Shown: in pieces, positions 24,463-33,442 of the stretch
Numbering within the stretch: position 1 is the first letter of the stretch
Layout: each line of letters begins with the position of its first letter
NCBI GenBank assembly: GCA_910589595.1
Contig: CAJUTM010000009.1
Coordinates: forward strand, 1 to 64,000
Source of the DNA: an uncultured Eubacterium sp.
Lineage (GTDB): Bacteria > Bacillota > Clostridia > Lachnospirales > Lachnospiraceae
DNA: 64,000 bases
Direction of reading: 5' to 3'
Notes under the pieces: generated by a model
The model's input: only the letters and a program-made list of their open reading frames with translations
Database searches by the model: none
Told to the model about the DNA's origin: nothing
Made by a program: the position numbers and the translations under genes

Positions 24463-24950
24463 TACACTCTCCATTCCAACGGTTTCCCGTCCAAAACTGC
24501 CTCTGCCAGACGTCCGCTCTCATATCGCAATTTTAAAGAAAAGAATTCTTCTCTCTCCTCCATCAGACGAAAAAAAATTTTGTCTCCCTCCCAAATAGGC
24601 AAATCATATACCTTATCTTTATCCACCCATTGCAGCTCTCCCTCGCTGCACTCCTGTAATTCTCCCTCAAAACCGTCCGCTTTGTAAAGACACATATACT
24701 CCACGTCATTCCAATGGTCGGATATAAATGTTACAATCCCGCAAAATCTCCAACGGGTAAGCGTCAACCCCGTCTCCTCTTTTACCTCACGAAGCAGACA
24801 CTCTTCCGGTGATTCCTCCGTTTCGAAATGTCCACCGACGCCAATCCATTTATCCTTATTGCAATCCTTTTCTTTCTTCACACGGTGAAGCATCAGATAT
24901 TGGTCTTCTTTTTCTATATAACACAGCGTAGTCAATGAAGTTCCCATCAT
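24462..24950 (-). CDS. NUDIX hydrolase, MutT/8-oxo-dGTP diphosphatase-like
   Basis: 162 residues. A full NUDIX box spans GGHFETEESPEECLLREVKE and continues ETGLTL, giving the G-x5-E-x7-REVKEE-xG pattern that binds the catalytic metal. The N-terminal TTLCYIEKEDQYLMLHR is typical of small MutT proteins that clean up oxidised nucleotides, although other NUDIX substrates are possible. The start overlaps the PAP2 stop by four bases, and the stop overlaps the MFS start by one base, so translation is tightly coupled. Confidence 0.9.
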   Translation of the reverse strand: MMGTSLTTLCYIEKEDQYLMLHRVKKEKDCNKDKWIGVGGHFETEESPEECLLREVKEETGLTLTRWRFCGIVTFISDHWNDVEYMCLYKADGFEGELQECSEGELQWVDKDKVYDLPIWEGDKIFFRLMEEREEFFSLKLRYESGRLAEAVLDGKPLEWRV

Positions 24951-25645
24951 CCCCGCTTCCTTTCTAATCTCTCCTGTCTTCTCTTTCTGCGAATCTTATC
25001 CTTAAGCATCTGCACGACAGAAACATATAACATCACAAGCGCTGCACTGATAATTACACCGCCAATAATATCCGTCAGCCAATGCACACCCGAAAGCAGA
25101 CGCCCCATTACCATCAAAGCAATGACCGCTACTGCCACAATATCCGCTAAGATACAAACCGTCTGATTTTTAATCATCCGGTTAAACTGCATAATTGCCG
25201 TTGCCATCACACAACAGACAAGCATCGTATGAGAAGAGGGATAGGATGCCGCTAACTGCTCCTCTTCCAAAACCGGACGGTAATTAATTATTACTTTTTC
25301 AAAAAAAACATAAAACACTGCCATTACAACATAAAAACCGCCTAATACTAACAGATGCAAATCTGTGCGGAATAAATTCCTGCGCTGTATCATCTGTTTT
25401 AATCCCACTATGCCGAATCCAAATATAACAAGTATGGCAAAAACTCCTAAATATTTTGTAACTGAATACCAAAATTTACTCTCCCCCAGAAAGGAAAAAA
25501 CAGCCATATTTATACCGGCAAAACCTATTTCCGTATCTTCCGGTCCAACCGGCTGCACATCAACCGTCTTAACGAGCACCGTATAAATAATAAATAAAAC
25601 AAATAAACTAATTGTTGCTATGTAGCTCTTACGTGTCTTACTCAT
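24947..25645 (-). CDS. PAP2-family membrane phosphatase
   Basis: 232 residues with six predicted membrane segments. PAP2 motifs are a KVIINYRP segment, SYPSSHTML (motif 2, catalytic His) and GRLLSGVHWLTDIIGG (motif 3, His and Asp). Members remove phosphate from phosphatidate, undecaprenyl pyrophosphate or similar lipids, with the active site facing outward. Motif 1 is one residue shorter than the usual K-x6-RP pattern. The start at 25645 has GGAGG six bases before it, while the longer frame from 25666 overlaps the upstream gene. The C-terminus is strongly basic. Confidence 0.88.
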   Translation of the reverse strand: MSKTRKSYIATISLFVLFIIYTVLVKTVDVQPVGPEDTEIGFAGINMAVFSFLGESKFWYSVTKYLGVFAILVIFGFGIVGLKQMIQRRNLFRTDLHLLVLGGFYVVMAVFYVFFEKVIINYRPVLEEEQLAASYPSSHTMLVCCVMATAIMQFNRMIKNQTVCILADIVAVAVIALMVMGRLLSGVHWLTDIIGGVIISAALVMLYVSVVQMLKDKIRRKRRQERLERKRG

Positions 25646-25658
25646 ATCTTTCCTCCAT

Positions 25659-26807
25659 TTACGCACGGAAATTCTCTCTCGTGCTTTTTTCTTTCTCTTT
25701 TACCTTTATGACAACATACTCGGATTTACATCCTGTCTTGAAATGAAGCGCCCAGTCTGAAATACCGGAAGTCACGACAAAATTCGTATTGCCCCGCTTC
25801 TCCCATCCGTATGTTTTGTCATTTTCTCCCGTCCATTCACCGACATAATTAATCGGAAACAACTGTCCTCCATGTGTATGACCGGACAAAACCAAATCAA
25901 CTGCGGATTTCTCTTGTGCCTCGTAATCATGCGGTTGATGGTCCAACACGACAGTGAATATATCTGGATTCAATTTTTCTACCAAATCATCCATCTCTGC
26001 TCGTGGTGTTCCCCTCTCTTTCTCTGAGCGGTCCTGTCTGCCTGTCAGATAGAGTCGATTGTCAATCAGGACAGTCTCATCCTGCAGCACTCTCACATTA
26101 TTTTTCTCCAATTCGGCAATCAAATCTTTACCGCTGTACCCCCGTTTCCCCTTATCATAATATCCTTTGTCGTGATTTCCAAACGCATAATACACACCAT
26201 ACTTTGTTTTCAGCGAGCGAAACGCCCGACAGGCACTTATCATATCTTCCCGTGATGTGTCATCATCCACAAAATCTCCGGTAATAACGACAATATCGGG
26301 GTTCTCCTCCTGTATCGTACGGATATGTGCGGTAAATCCTTCGCCGTCAAAAGTCGTACCTATATGAGAATCGGCAATTTGAACAATACAGAAATCACCG
26401 ACTGCTTTATCTGTCTCAATAACATACTCTGTGCGCCACACATGATGGGCAAGATACCATCCAACACAAAGATAGCCGACCGTAATTGCTACGGAAACGA
26501 TTCCTATCAGATAAGAGCCGCTTTTTTTATTTCGCTTCTTCTCTATCAGGTAATTGACCCTGTCACAGACAAACCAGAAAACTACGAGATGAAGAATGCA
26601 GATAATCATATTCATCGAATCAAGGAACACGCACAGTCCGACGCACAAAAGCAAAACCGGAAGCAGCGCCCAAAACAATCTTGCAGGTTTTTTCTCCCCG
26701 CCCATTCGTTTCACATATGGCATCTTATAAAAGCGGCTGATTAAGTAAATAAGCCCAAGCGCCATGCAAATAATTAGCAGGGAAAAAATTAGTATCCATA
26801 TAATCAC
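25659..26807 (-). CDS. Membrane-anchored calcineurin-like metallophosphoesterase
   Basis: 382 residues. The N-terminus has about four hydrophobic segments (roughly 1-27, 45-85, 105-125). The rest is a calcineurin-like phosphoesterase domain of the YaeI/YkuE type. Metal-binding motifs are in order: QIADSHIG (DxH), VITGDFVDDD (GD), FGNHD (GNH) and SGHTHGGQLFP (GHxH). The catalytic side probably faces outside the cell. YkuE-like enzymes act on lipid-linked or UDP-sugar substrates; this one's target is not evident. The start is a GTG with AGGAGG eight bases before it. Confidence 0.9.
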   Translation of the reverse strand: MIIWILIFSLLIICMALGLIYLISRFYKMPYVKRMGGEKKPARLFWALLPVLLLCVGLCVFLDSMNMIICILHLVVFWFVCDRVNYLIEKKRNKKSGSYLIGIVSVAITVGYLCVGWYLAHHVWRTEYVIETDKAVGDFCIVQIADSHIGTTFDGEGFTAHIRTIQEENPDIVVITGDFVDDDTSREDMISACRAFRSLKTKYGVYYAFGNHDKGYYDKGKRGYSGKDLIAELEKNNVRVLQDETVLIDNRLYLTGRQDRSEKERGTPRAEMDDLVEKLNPDIFTVVLDHQPHDYEAQEKSAVDLVLSGHTHGGQLFPINYVGEWTGENDKTYGWEKRGNTNFVVTSGISDWALHFKTGCKSEYVVIKVKEKEKSTRENFRA

Positions 26808-26836
26808 CGTATGCTCCTCCTGATTTGTAATCTTTC

Positions 26837-28882
26837 TTACTTTTTCTTCTTCTGTCCTCTCTTTGGCTTGTCCTTATAGTGCTGTTTCGCCGCCTGATAA
26901 AAGGAATTTAATTTATTCCGGTTATCCCCCGCCTTGGCGCTGCCAACCATCTGCTGCACAAAGGCGTTCAGTTTTTCGATATATTCCTCTTCCGAGATTT
27001 CTCCATCCGCCACACCGGAAAGTCCCTTTTCCCAACTGGCTGTCAGCTTCGGCGACAACATCTGAGGCATCGAATACCTCACAATCCCACAAACTAGCTC
27101 TCCTTTCAGCGTTGGCGTGATAATCTGTGTCTTTTTATTCAGGTTCAGATAATCAATATGAAACAGTTTTTTTAAGATTTCCGCCCTCGTAGCGCTCGTA
27201 CCGATACCGCTTCCTTTTATCTGGGCCCGCAGCTCCTCCTCTTCAATCAATTGTCCTGCATTCTCCATCGCCAGAATCATCGAGCCGGAATTATAACGTT
27301 TAGGAGGCGAAGTCTCCCCCTCTTTAATATGGCACTCCGTCAAATCTACTGATTTCCCCTTTTTGAGCAAATCCAATACCTCTTTCAAGTCAAAATTCTC
27401 GTCTTCATCGGCGTCCTTTTGCGCGCTATCTATCTCCTCTGCACGCTTTTTCTTCGCAAAAGAATATTGCGTCACAGGGAGGAAGCCCTCCTCAAGCAAC
27501 ACTTTTGATGATGTGAAAAAGCGCTCCCGTTCCGCCTGCACCGTCACATTCACTTTCTGATACACTGCTGCAGGAAAAAAGATACTGAGGAAACGACGGA
27601 CAATTACCTCATACATCTTTGCCGGAATATCTCCCAGACTCTTTAAGGCAGAGAGACCCTGTCCGGTCGGAATAATGGCATAATGGTCGGTAATCTGTTT
27701 ATCATTGACATAGCGTGTCTTCTCAAGACCCTGATATGTGCGGTTTTCCGATATGTATGTCAGATACGGCACGGCCAGCCCATAGCCCTGTAAGCCGCTG
27801 AGATTCTTTCCAATCTCCTTTGCCACTGCACTTGACAATACACGGGCGTCCGTTCTCGGATATGTGACAAGTTTCTTTTCGTACAATTCCTGTACAACGG
27901 AAAGCGTCTCATCTGGACTAATTTTAAATAGTTTCGAGGCATGATTTTGCAGTTCTGCCAGATTAAACAATAGCGGCGGATTCTTCCTTTCTTTCTTCTT
28001 TTCCACCTTTTCAATGACAGCAGGTGACGGTTCTGGCTTCATAAGAGTATCAATCAGGGCCAGCGCCTGCTCCTTTTCCTTAAACCCATTTTCCTTATAC
28101 AGGTGCGGGGATTGATAATAAGGGGAACCCTCTACTGCTTTCCACTCTCCCTGAAAAGTCTTTCCTTCCAGTGCGAACGTCCCCAGTACACGGTAAAAAG
28201 GCGTCTTCACAAAATTGCGTATCTCCCACTCCCTCGTCACAACCATTCCAAGAACACATGTCATAACACGTCCTACGGATACCGACGTCCATTTTTTATC
28301 GGCAAAATTCTGATTCAGCCAATAACCGTATTTTAATGAGAGAACGCGGGAAAAATTAATTCCCATCAGATAATCCTCTTTGGCTCGCAAATATGCGGAA
28401 CTGCTTAGATTATCATACGCGGACATCGGTTTTGCCTCCCGTATGCCCCGCAGTATCTCATCTTCCGTCTGGGAGTCAATCCATACGCGCAGCCTCTTTT
28501 TTGCCGCCGGAACTTTCGCCATCTCATCGACAAGACGATATATGTACTCGCCCTCTCTTCCAGAATCGGTACAGATATAAATCGTATCCACATCTTCACG
28601 ATTGAGAAGAGCGCTCACCGTCTGAAACTGCTTTTTTACATTGGGAATCACTTCGTAAAGAAAATCAACCGGTAAAAAAGGCAGCGTATCCAGCGACCAT
28701 TTCTTTAACGCTTCGTCATAAACTTCCGGATAACTCATCGTTACCAAATGTCCCACACACCATGTGACAATCGTATCTGCAGATTCTATGTACCCGTCGC
28801 CGCGCCGCGCCTGCACTTTCAGGATTCTGGCAAATTCCTGTGCCACACTTGGTTTTTCCGCGATGAATAATTGTTTCGCCAT
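26837..28882 (-). CDS. topB: DNA topoisomerase III (type IA)
   Basis: Relaxes or decatenates DNA by cutting one strand via a 5'-phosphotyrosine. The 681-residue protein starts with the Toprim motif FIAEKPSVAQEFAR. The acidic metal site is in ICTDSGREGEYIYR and the active Tyr in TYPRTDARVLS. Another family segment is GSGIGTSATRAEIL. No C-terminal zinc fingers are visible; the tail ends in basic residues (KRGQKKKK). This length and absence of zinc ribbons are usual for Firmicutes TopB. It lies downstream of glyA with a hairpin between. Confidence 0.95.
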   Translation of the reverse strand: MAKQLFIAEKPSVAQEFARILKVQARRGDGYIESADTIVTWCVGHLVTMSYPEVYDEALKKWSLDTLPFLPVDFLYEVIPNVKKQFQTVSALLNREDVDTIYICTDSGREGEYIYRLVDEMAKVPAAKKRLRVWIDSQTEDEILRGIREAKPMSAYDNLSSSAYLRAKEDYLMGINFSRVLSLKYGYWLNQNFADKKWTSVSVGRVMTCVLGMVVTREWEIRNFVKTPFYRVLGTFALEGKTFQGEWKAVEGSPYYQSPHLYKENGFKEKEQALALIDTLMKPEPSPAVIEKVEKKKERKNPPLLFNLAELQNHASKLFKISPDETLSVVQELYEKKLVTYPRTDARVLSSAVAKEIGKNLSGLQGYGLAVPYLTYISENRTYQGLEKTRYVNDKQITDHYAIIPTGQGLSALKSLGDIPAKMYEVIVRRFLSIFFPAAVYQKVNVTVQAERERFFTSSKVLLEEGFLPVTQYSFAKKKRAEEIDSAQKDADEDENFDLKEVLDLLKKGKSVDLTECHIKEGETSPPKRYNSGSMILAMENAGQLIEEEELRAQIKGSGIGTSATRAEILKKLFHIDYLNLNKKTQIITPTLKGELVCGIVRYSMPQMLSPKLTASWEKGLSGVADGEISEEEYIEKLNAFVQQMVGSAKAGDNRNKLNSFYQAAKQHYKDKPKRGQKKKK

Positions 28883-28936
28883 GTATCGTCTTAATCCTTC
28901 CCTCTGTTTTCCAACCCTGTCATTTAATACGTTACA

Positions 28937-28961
28937 AGTCTGGGCAAACTGCGCCCAGACT
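28937..28961 (-). terminator. Hairpin between glyA and topB, possible weak terminator
   Basis: Stem AGTCTGGGC / GCCCAGACT (nine pairs, seven-base loop) after the glyA stop. It lacks a real U-run (TTGTAAC follows), so it may be an RNA stabiliser or partial terminator. Confidence 0.45.
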
Positions 28962-28988
28962 CATTGCTTATTCTTAATTTGTAACCAA

Positions 28989-30227
28989 TCAATACAAAGG
29001 ATACTTATCCGTCAATGCTTTTACCATTTCTTTTGCTTTCGCGACATTTCCCTCGTGGTCATCAATAATCATGGCAATTGCCTCGGCAATTTTATCCATA
29101 TCTTCCGTGTTCATGCCGCGGCTTGTAACCGCCGCCGTACCAAGGCGGATACCGCTCGTCACGAACGGCGACTGTGGGTCGTTCGGAATGGTATTTTTAT
29201 TCGATGTAATATTCGCATCATCTAACCATTTCTCCACTTCCTTACCGGTAAGTCCCTTTTTCGCCAAATCAACTAACATCAGGTGATTGTCCGTGCCGCC
29301 GGATACAATATCAATGCCCCGTTTCTGCAGCCCTTTGCAGAGCGCCTGCGCATTGTCGACAATATTTTTACCATACTCCTTAAAACTTGGCTCTAACGCC
29401 TCTTTAAAACATAAAGCTTTTGCCGCAATCACATGCATTAACGGGCCGCCCTGTATTCCCGGGAAAATGGCCTTATTCAGCTTATGCTCATTAGCAAATT
29501 CTTCAGAAGAAAGTATCATACCGCCGCGAGGCCCGCGAAGCGTTTTGTGAGTTGTCGTCGTCACCACATGCGCATATGGAATTGGACTCTCGTGATAACC
29601 GGAAGCAACCAGACCGGCAATGTGCGCCATATCTACCATAAGAAAAGCTCCCACTTCATCAGCGATTTCACGGAACTTCTTAAAGTCAATCTTACGGCAG
29701 TAAGCACTCGCTCCGGCAATAATCATCTTCGGTTTGCACTCTTTTGCAATCCGCGCCACCTCGTCATAATCTATGAAACCGGTATCATCAACACCATACG
29801 GTACGATGTTATAATAAGTACCGGAAATGTTGGCCGGGCTTCCATGAGATAAATGTCCGCCGTGGTCGAGGTTCATCCCCATTACGGTTTCCCCCGGCTG
29901 AACAAGGGCAAAAAATACTGCCATATTTGCCTGTGCGCCGGAATGCGGCTGAACATTGGCATAAGTACATCCGAACAGTTCTTTGGCGCGCTCTCTGGCC
30001 AAATCTTCTACCATATCGACATACTGGCACCCGCCATAGTAGCGCTTGCCCGGATATCCCTCCGCATACTTGTTGGTCAGCGTGCTGCCCATCGCCGCCA
30101 TAACTGCTTTACTAACAAAATTTTCCGAAGCAATCAACTCAATGTGGTCGTTCTGACGTCCGGTCTCAAGCTCCATTGCTTTTGCCAACTCCGAATCGGC
30201 ATTTTTCACTAACTCAAATGAATACAT
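28989..30227 (-). CDS. glyA: Serine hydroxymethyltransferase
   Basis: PLP enzyme interconverting serine and glycine while loading tetrahydrofolate with a one-carbon unit. The 412-residue protein has HIELIASENFVSKAV, the PLP-lysine motif TTTTHKTLRGPRGG, and NKAIFPGIQGGPLMH. Its place after purD makes sense, since purine synthesis uses formyl-tetrahydrofolate. AAGGAG lies before the ATG. The 64 bases between purD and glyA hold only a small hairpin, ATCCGT/ACGGAT. Confidence 0.97.
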   Translation of the reverse strand: MYSFELVKNADSELAKAMELETGRQNDHIELIASENFVSKAVMAAMGSTLTNKYAEGYPGKRYYGGCQYVDMVEDLARERAKELFGCTYANVQPHSGAQANMAVFFALVQPGETVMGMNLDHGGHLSHGSPANISGTYYNIVPYGVDDTGFIDYDEVARIAKECKPKMIIAGASAYCRKIDFKKFREIADEVGAFLMVDMAHIAGLVASGYHESPIPYAHVVTTTTHKTLRGPRGGMILSSEEFANEHKLNKAIFPGIQGGPLMHVIAAKALCFKEALEPSFKEYGKNIVDNAQALCKGLQKRGIDIVSGGTDNHLMLVDLAKKGLTGKEVEKWLDDANITSNKNTIPNDPQSPFVTSGIRLGTAAVTSRGMNTEDMDKIAEAIAMIIDDHEGNVAKAKEMVKALTDKYPLY

Positions 30228-30291
30228 AATCTATCTCCTTTTTTAATTAATACTAAGTTATCGCAAATCGGTAAATATCCGTAACAACGGA

Positions 30292-31563
30292 TTACACTTC
30301 ATCAATAGCTTTTCCGATATCGTGGCGCATATACTTATTCTCAAACGAGATAAGTTTTGTTGCCTCATAAGCATTCGCTCTCGCCTCTTTTAGATTCGCG
30401 CCTTTTGCCGTCACTCCTAAGACACGGCCTCCATTCGTCACAATACCTTTTTCCGTCTTTTTTGTTCCGGCATGAAATACATAATACCCGTCTTTCCCAT
30501 CAAAATTTTCAAAACCGGTAATCACTTTACCTTTTTCATAGTGTTCCGGATATCCGTCAGAAGCCAGAACAACGCAAACGGCCGCATTGTCTTCAAACTG
30601 CAAATCTACCTCGTCCAGCTTTCCGTCGATACAAGCATTCACTACGTCAATGATATCGTTTTTCATGCGGGGAAGAACAACTTGCGCCTCCGGGTCGCCA
30701 AAACGGGCATTGTACTCCAATACTTTAGGGCCGTCTTTCGTGAGCATGAGTCCCACGAAAAGAATACCGACAAAATCCCGTCTCTCTGCTTTCATCGCAT
30801 CCATCGTCGGCTGGTATACTTTCTCCTCACAAAACTTCTTAACTTCATCCGTATAAAACGGGCTCGGTGAAAAAGTACCCATACCACCGGTATTTAATCC
30901 CTCGTCACCATCTTTGGCGCGTTTATGGTCTTGTGCGCTTGTCATCGGTTTGATATGTGTTCCGTCACAATAACAGAGTACGGAAACTTCAGGCCCTGTC
31001 ATAAACTCCTCAATCACAATTTCATTTCCGGCGTCTCCAAACTGCTTGTCTAACATTAATGTCTTAACGCCGTCTTTTGCTTCTTGCAAAGTGTTGCAAA
31101 TAAGGACGCCCTTACCGAGCGCCAAACCGTCTGCTTTCAGCACAATCGGCATCGGCGCAGTTTCCAGATACTTCAATGCAGCGTCCGCATCCGTAAAATT
31201 CTCATAGGCGGCAGTCGGAATATGATATTTCTTCATTAAGTCTTTCGAAAATGCCTTGGAACCCTCAATGATGGCCGCATTTTTCCGCGGACCAAAGACA
31301 CGGAGCCCCCTCTCCTCAAATACATCAACAATCCCGCCTACCAGAGGGTCATCCATACCAACGATAGTCAAATCAATCTGCTTCTCTTCGGCAAAATCAG
31401 CGAGCTTTTCAAATTCCATAGCCGCAATATCAACGCACTCTGCCACAAAGGCAATTCCGGCATTCCCCGGCGCACAATAGATTTTGTCCACCTGACTACT
31501 CTTGGCAACGCTTACCGCGATAGCGTGTTCACGCCCTCCGCTTCCTACAATCAGAACTTTCAC
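30292..31563 (-). CDS. purD: Phosphoribosylamine-glycine ligase
   Basis: ATP-grasp ligase that joins glycine to phosphoribosylamine, the second step of purine synthesis. 423 residues, starting MKVLIVGSGGREHAIA, a PurD signature. The ATP-grasp domain includes PIVLKADGLALGKGV and LEYNARFGDPEAQVVL, where the last segment holds metal ligands. The start is a GTG behind AGGAGG. The gene lies 28 bases after purN in the order purM-purN-purD. Confidence 0.97.
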   Translation of the reverse strand: MKVLIVGSGGREHAIAVSVAKSSQVDKIYCAPGNAGIAFVAECVDIAAMEFEKLADFAEEKQIDLTIVGMDDPLVGGIVDVFEERGLRVFGPRKNAAIIEGSKAFSKDLMKKYHIPTAAYENFTDADAALKYLETAPMPIVLKADGLALGKGVLICNTLQEAKDGVKTLMLDKQFGDAGNEIVIEEFMTGPEVSVLCYCDGTHIKPMTSAQDHKRAKDGDEGLNTGGMGTFSPSPFYTDEVKKFCEEKVYQPTMDAMKAERRDFVGILFVGLMLTKDGPKVLEYNARFGDPEAQVVLPRMKNDIIDVVNACIDGKLDEVDLQFEDNAAVCVVLASDGYPEHYEKGKVITGFENFDGKDGYYVFHAGTKKTEKGIVTNGGRVLGVTAKGANLKEARANAYEATKLISFENKYMRHDIGKAIDEV

Positions 31564-31591
31564 TTATCGGTTCCTCCTTTTAAAAGTTGAA

Positions 31592-32215
31592 TCAGTTAAT
31601 ATATACTAAATGATTTTTAATTTCTACCCTGCCGTTGGCAATCAAATTTATCGCCTGTGGCAGTATGTTCCACTCGGCCTGCTCCATCACACGTTTCTGA
31701 AGTATTTCCGGTGTATCGTCCTGTTTTACTTCAACCGCTTTTTGCAAAATAATCGGCCCGCTGTCAGTTCCCTCATCGACAAAATGAACGGTCGCCCCCG
31801 TTACTTTATTGCCGCGGGCCAGCACGCTTTCATGGACTTTCAGTCCATAATAACCGGCGCCGCAATGCGAGGGAATCAGAGAAGGATGGATATTAATAAT
31901 ACGTCCCTCATATGCCTTAACGAAATTCTCCGGCAAAATCACAAGATAACCGGCTAAGACGACTAAATCAATTTGAGCCTGCTCCATCGCCTGAATCAGG
32001 GCGTCGCCAAACGCTTCCCGATGTTCATATTCTTTAGGCACTAACACCTGTGATGGAATCCCATATCCGGCCGCCCGCTCCAATGCGTAAGCATTGGGCT
32101 TATTGCTGATTACAAGGGCGATTTCCGCATTAGTAATATCGCCTCTTTCCACACTGTCGAGAATCGCCTGCAGATTTGTGCCGCCGCCGGAAACACATAC
32201 AGCTACCTTTAACAT
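31592..32215 (-). CDS. purN: Phosphoribosylglycinamide formyltransferase
   Basis: Transfers the formyl group from 10-formyl-tetrahydrofolate to GAR, step three of purine synthesis. 207 residues. The nucleotide loop is CVSGGGTNLQAI; the catalytic Asn and His are in IINIHPSLIPS, and the Asp is in VDEGTDSGPI. The ATG lies seven bases inside the end of purM, so the two are coupled. Family length and motifs are complete. Confidence 0.97.
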   Translation of the reverse strand: MLKVAVCVSGGGTNLQAILDSVERGDITNAEIALVISNKPNAYALERAAGYGIPSQVLVPKEYEHREAFGDALIQAMEQAQIDLVVLAGYLVILPENFVKAYEGRIINIHPSLIPSHCGAGYYGLKVHESVLARGNKVTGATVHFVDEGTDSGPIILQKAVEVKQDDTPEILQKRVMEQAEWNILPQAINLIANGRVEIKNHLVYIN

Positions 32216-33240
32216 AAAGTAACCCCTTTCTCCCCGTTGCGGATTTCTCCTAAAATATACGGTGTCTCACCGGCGCTGCGGATGGCTTCAATCGTCGTTT
32301 CAACATCGTTGCGCTCGACGGCCATAACCATTCCCACACCCATGTTGTATGTATTAAACATCGCCTCTTCCGCCACGTTGCCGTCATTTGCCAGCATTTT
32401 GAAAATCGGCGGAATGACAAAACTGTCTTTCTCGATAACGGCGTGTGTCCGCTCACGCAGCATGCGCGGAATGTTTTCATAAAATCCGCCGCCGGTTATA
32501 TGGCTGCAAGCTTTAATGCGGACGCCTGCTTCTTTAATGCTGCGCAGCGCTTTCACATAAATCTTCGTAGGTGTCAGCAACGTCTCCCCTAACGTCAAAT
32601 CACTTTCCAGCGATTCGTATTTGCGGTTCAGCGTTTCCGCTTTCATCGAGAATACGCTGCGCACCAGTGAGTAACCATTACTGTGAATACCGGAAGACGC
32701 CATGCCGACTAAAATATCTCCGGCTTTCAAATCCTTTCCGGTAATCATGTCTTTTTTGTCAACGATTCCTACCGAAAAACCTGCCAAATCATATTCCTCG
32801 GCGGGATAAAAACCGGGCATCTCCGCCGTCTCTCCGCCAATCAGCGCCGAGTCTGCCTGTCGGCACCCCTCTGCTATCCCGCTGACAATCTGCGCAATTT
32901 TCTCGGGTTCATTTTTGCCACATGCAATATAATCTAAGAAGAACAATGGTTCTCCACCAGCACATGCAATATCGTTTACACACATCGCCACCGCATCAAT
33001 TCCTATTGTATCATGCTTATCAAGAATGAATGCCAATTTTAACTTTGTACCGACGCCATCCGTTCCGGATACTAATGTCGGTTCCTCCATTCCAATAAAA
33101 TTCTTCATGGAAAAAGCACCGGAAAATCCCCCGATATCCGTTAATACCTCCGGTCTCATCGTAGAAGCAATGTGTTCTTTCATCAGGGATACTGCCTTGT
33201 AGCCTGCCTCAATGTCAACTCCTGCTTTTTTGTAATCCAT
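32209..33240 (-). CDS. purM: Phosphoribosylformylglycinamidine cyclo-ligase (AIR synthetase)
   Basis: ATP-dependent ring closure making AIR in purine synthesis. From the ATG at 33240 (MDYKKAGVDIEAGYKAV) it has 343 residues, the family length. Motifs include SGTDGVGTKLKLA, GGETAEMPGFY and the C-terminal HITGGGFYENIPR. A longer frame to 33321 lies within an interspersed repeat and is rejected. The ribosome site GGAGG before the ATG belongs to the end of that repeat, so the element forms part of the translation signal. The usual purE/C/F genes are not upstream in this window. Confidence 0.96.
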   Translation of the reverse strand: MDYKKAGVDIEAGYKAVSLMKEHIASTMRPEVLTDIGGFSGAFSMKNFIGMEEPTLVSGTDGVGTKLKLAFILDKHDTIGIDAVAMCVNDIACAGGEPLFFLDYIACGKNEPEKIAQIVSGIAEGCRQADSALIGGETAEMPGFYPAEEYDLAGFSVGIVDKKDMITGKDLKAGDILVGMASSGIHSNGYSLVRSVFSMKAETLNRKYESLESDLTLGETLLTPTKIYVKALRSIKEAGVRIKACSHITGGGFYENIPRMLRERTHAVIEKDSFVIPPIFKMLANDGNVAEEAMFNTYNMGVGMVMAVERNDVETTIEAIRSAGETPYILGEIRNGEKGVTLC

Positions 33241-33244
33241 GTCA

Positions 33245-33401
33245 TTATCCTCCATTCCGAAGCGTAGCGGAGGAGGCACAGGCAAAAAAGAATATTTTAT
33301 ATTCTTTTTTGCTCTGTGCATTAATACAATTTGTAACGCTTCTGCACAAATTGTAGATTGAAAAATAAGCTATCAAGCTTATTTTTCAATTTATCCTCCA
33401 T
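33245..33401. repeat. Four-hairpin interspersed repeat, copy 1 (upstream of purM)
   Basis: Bounded by 11-base direct repeats TTATCCTCCAT (33245-33255 and 33391-33401). Inside are four hairpins: TCCTCC/GGAGGA (33248-33274), a 12-bp A/T stem (33284-33310), ACAATTTGT/ACAAATTGT (33326-33354) and a 14-bp stem TTGAAAAATAAGCT/AGCTTATTTTTCAA (33358-33389). The same plan occurs at 45951 with compensating changes. Confidence 0.85.
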
Positions 33402-33442
33402 CTAAATATTGAATGTAATATCAGCCTCACGGCGCCAATCTG

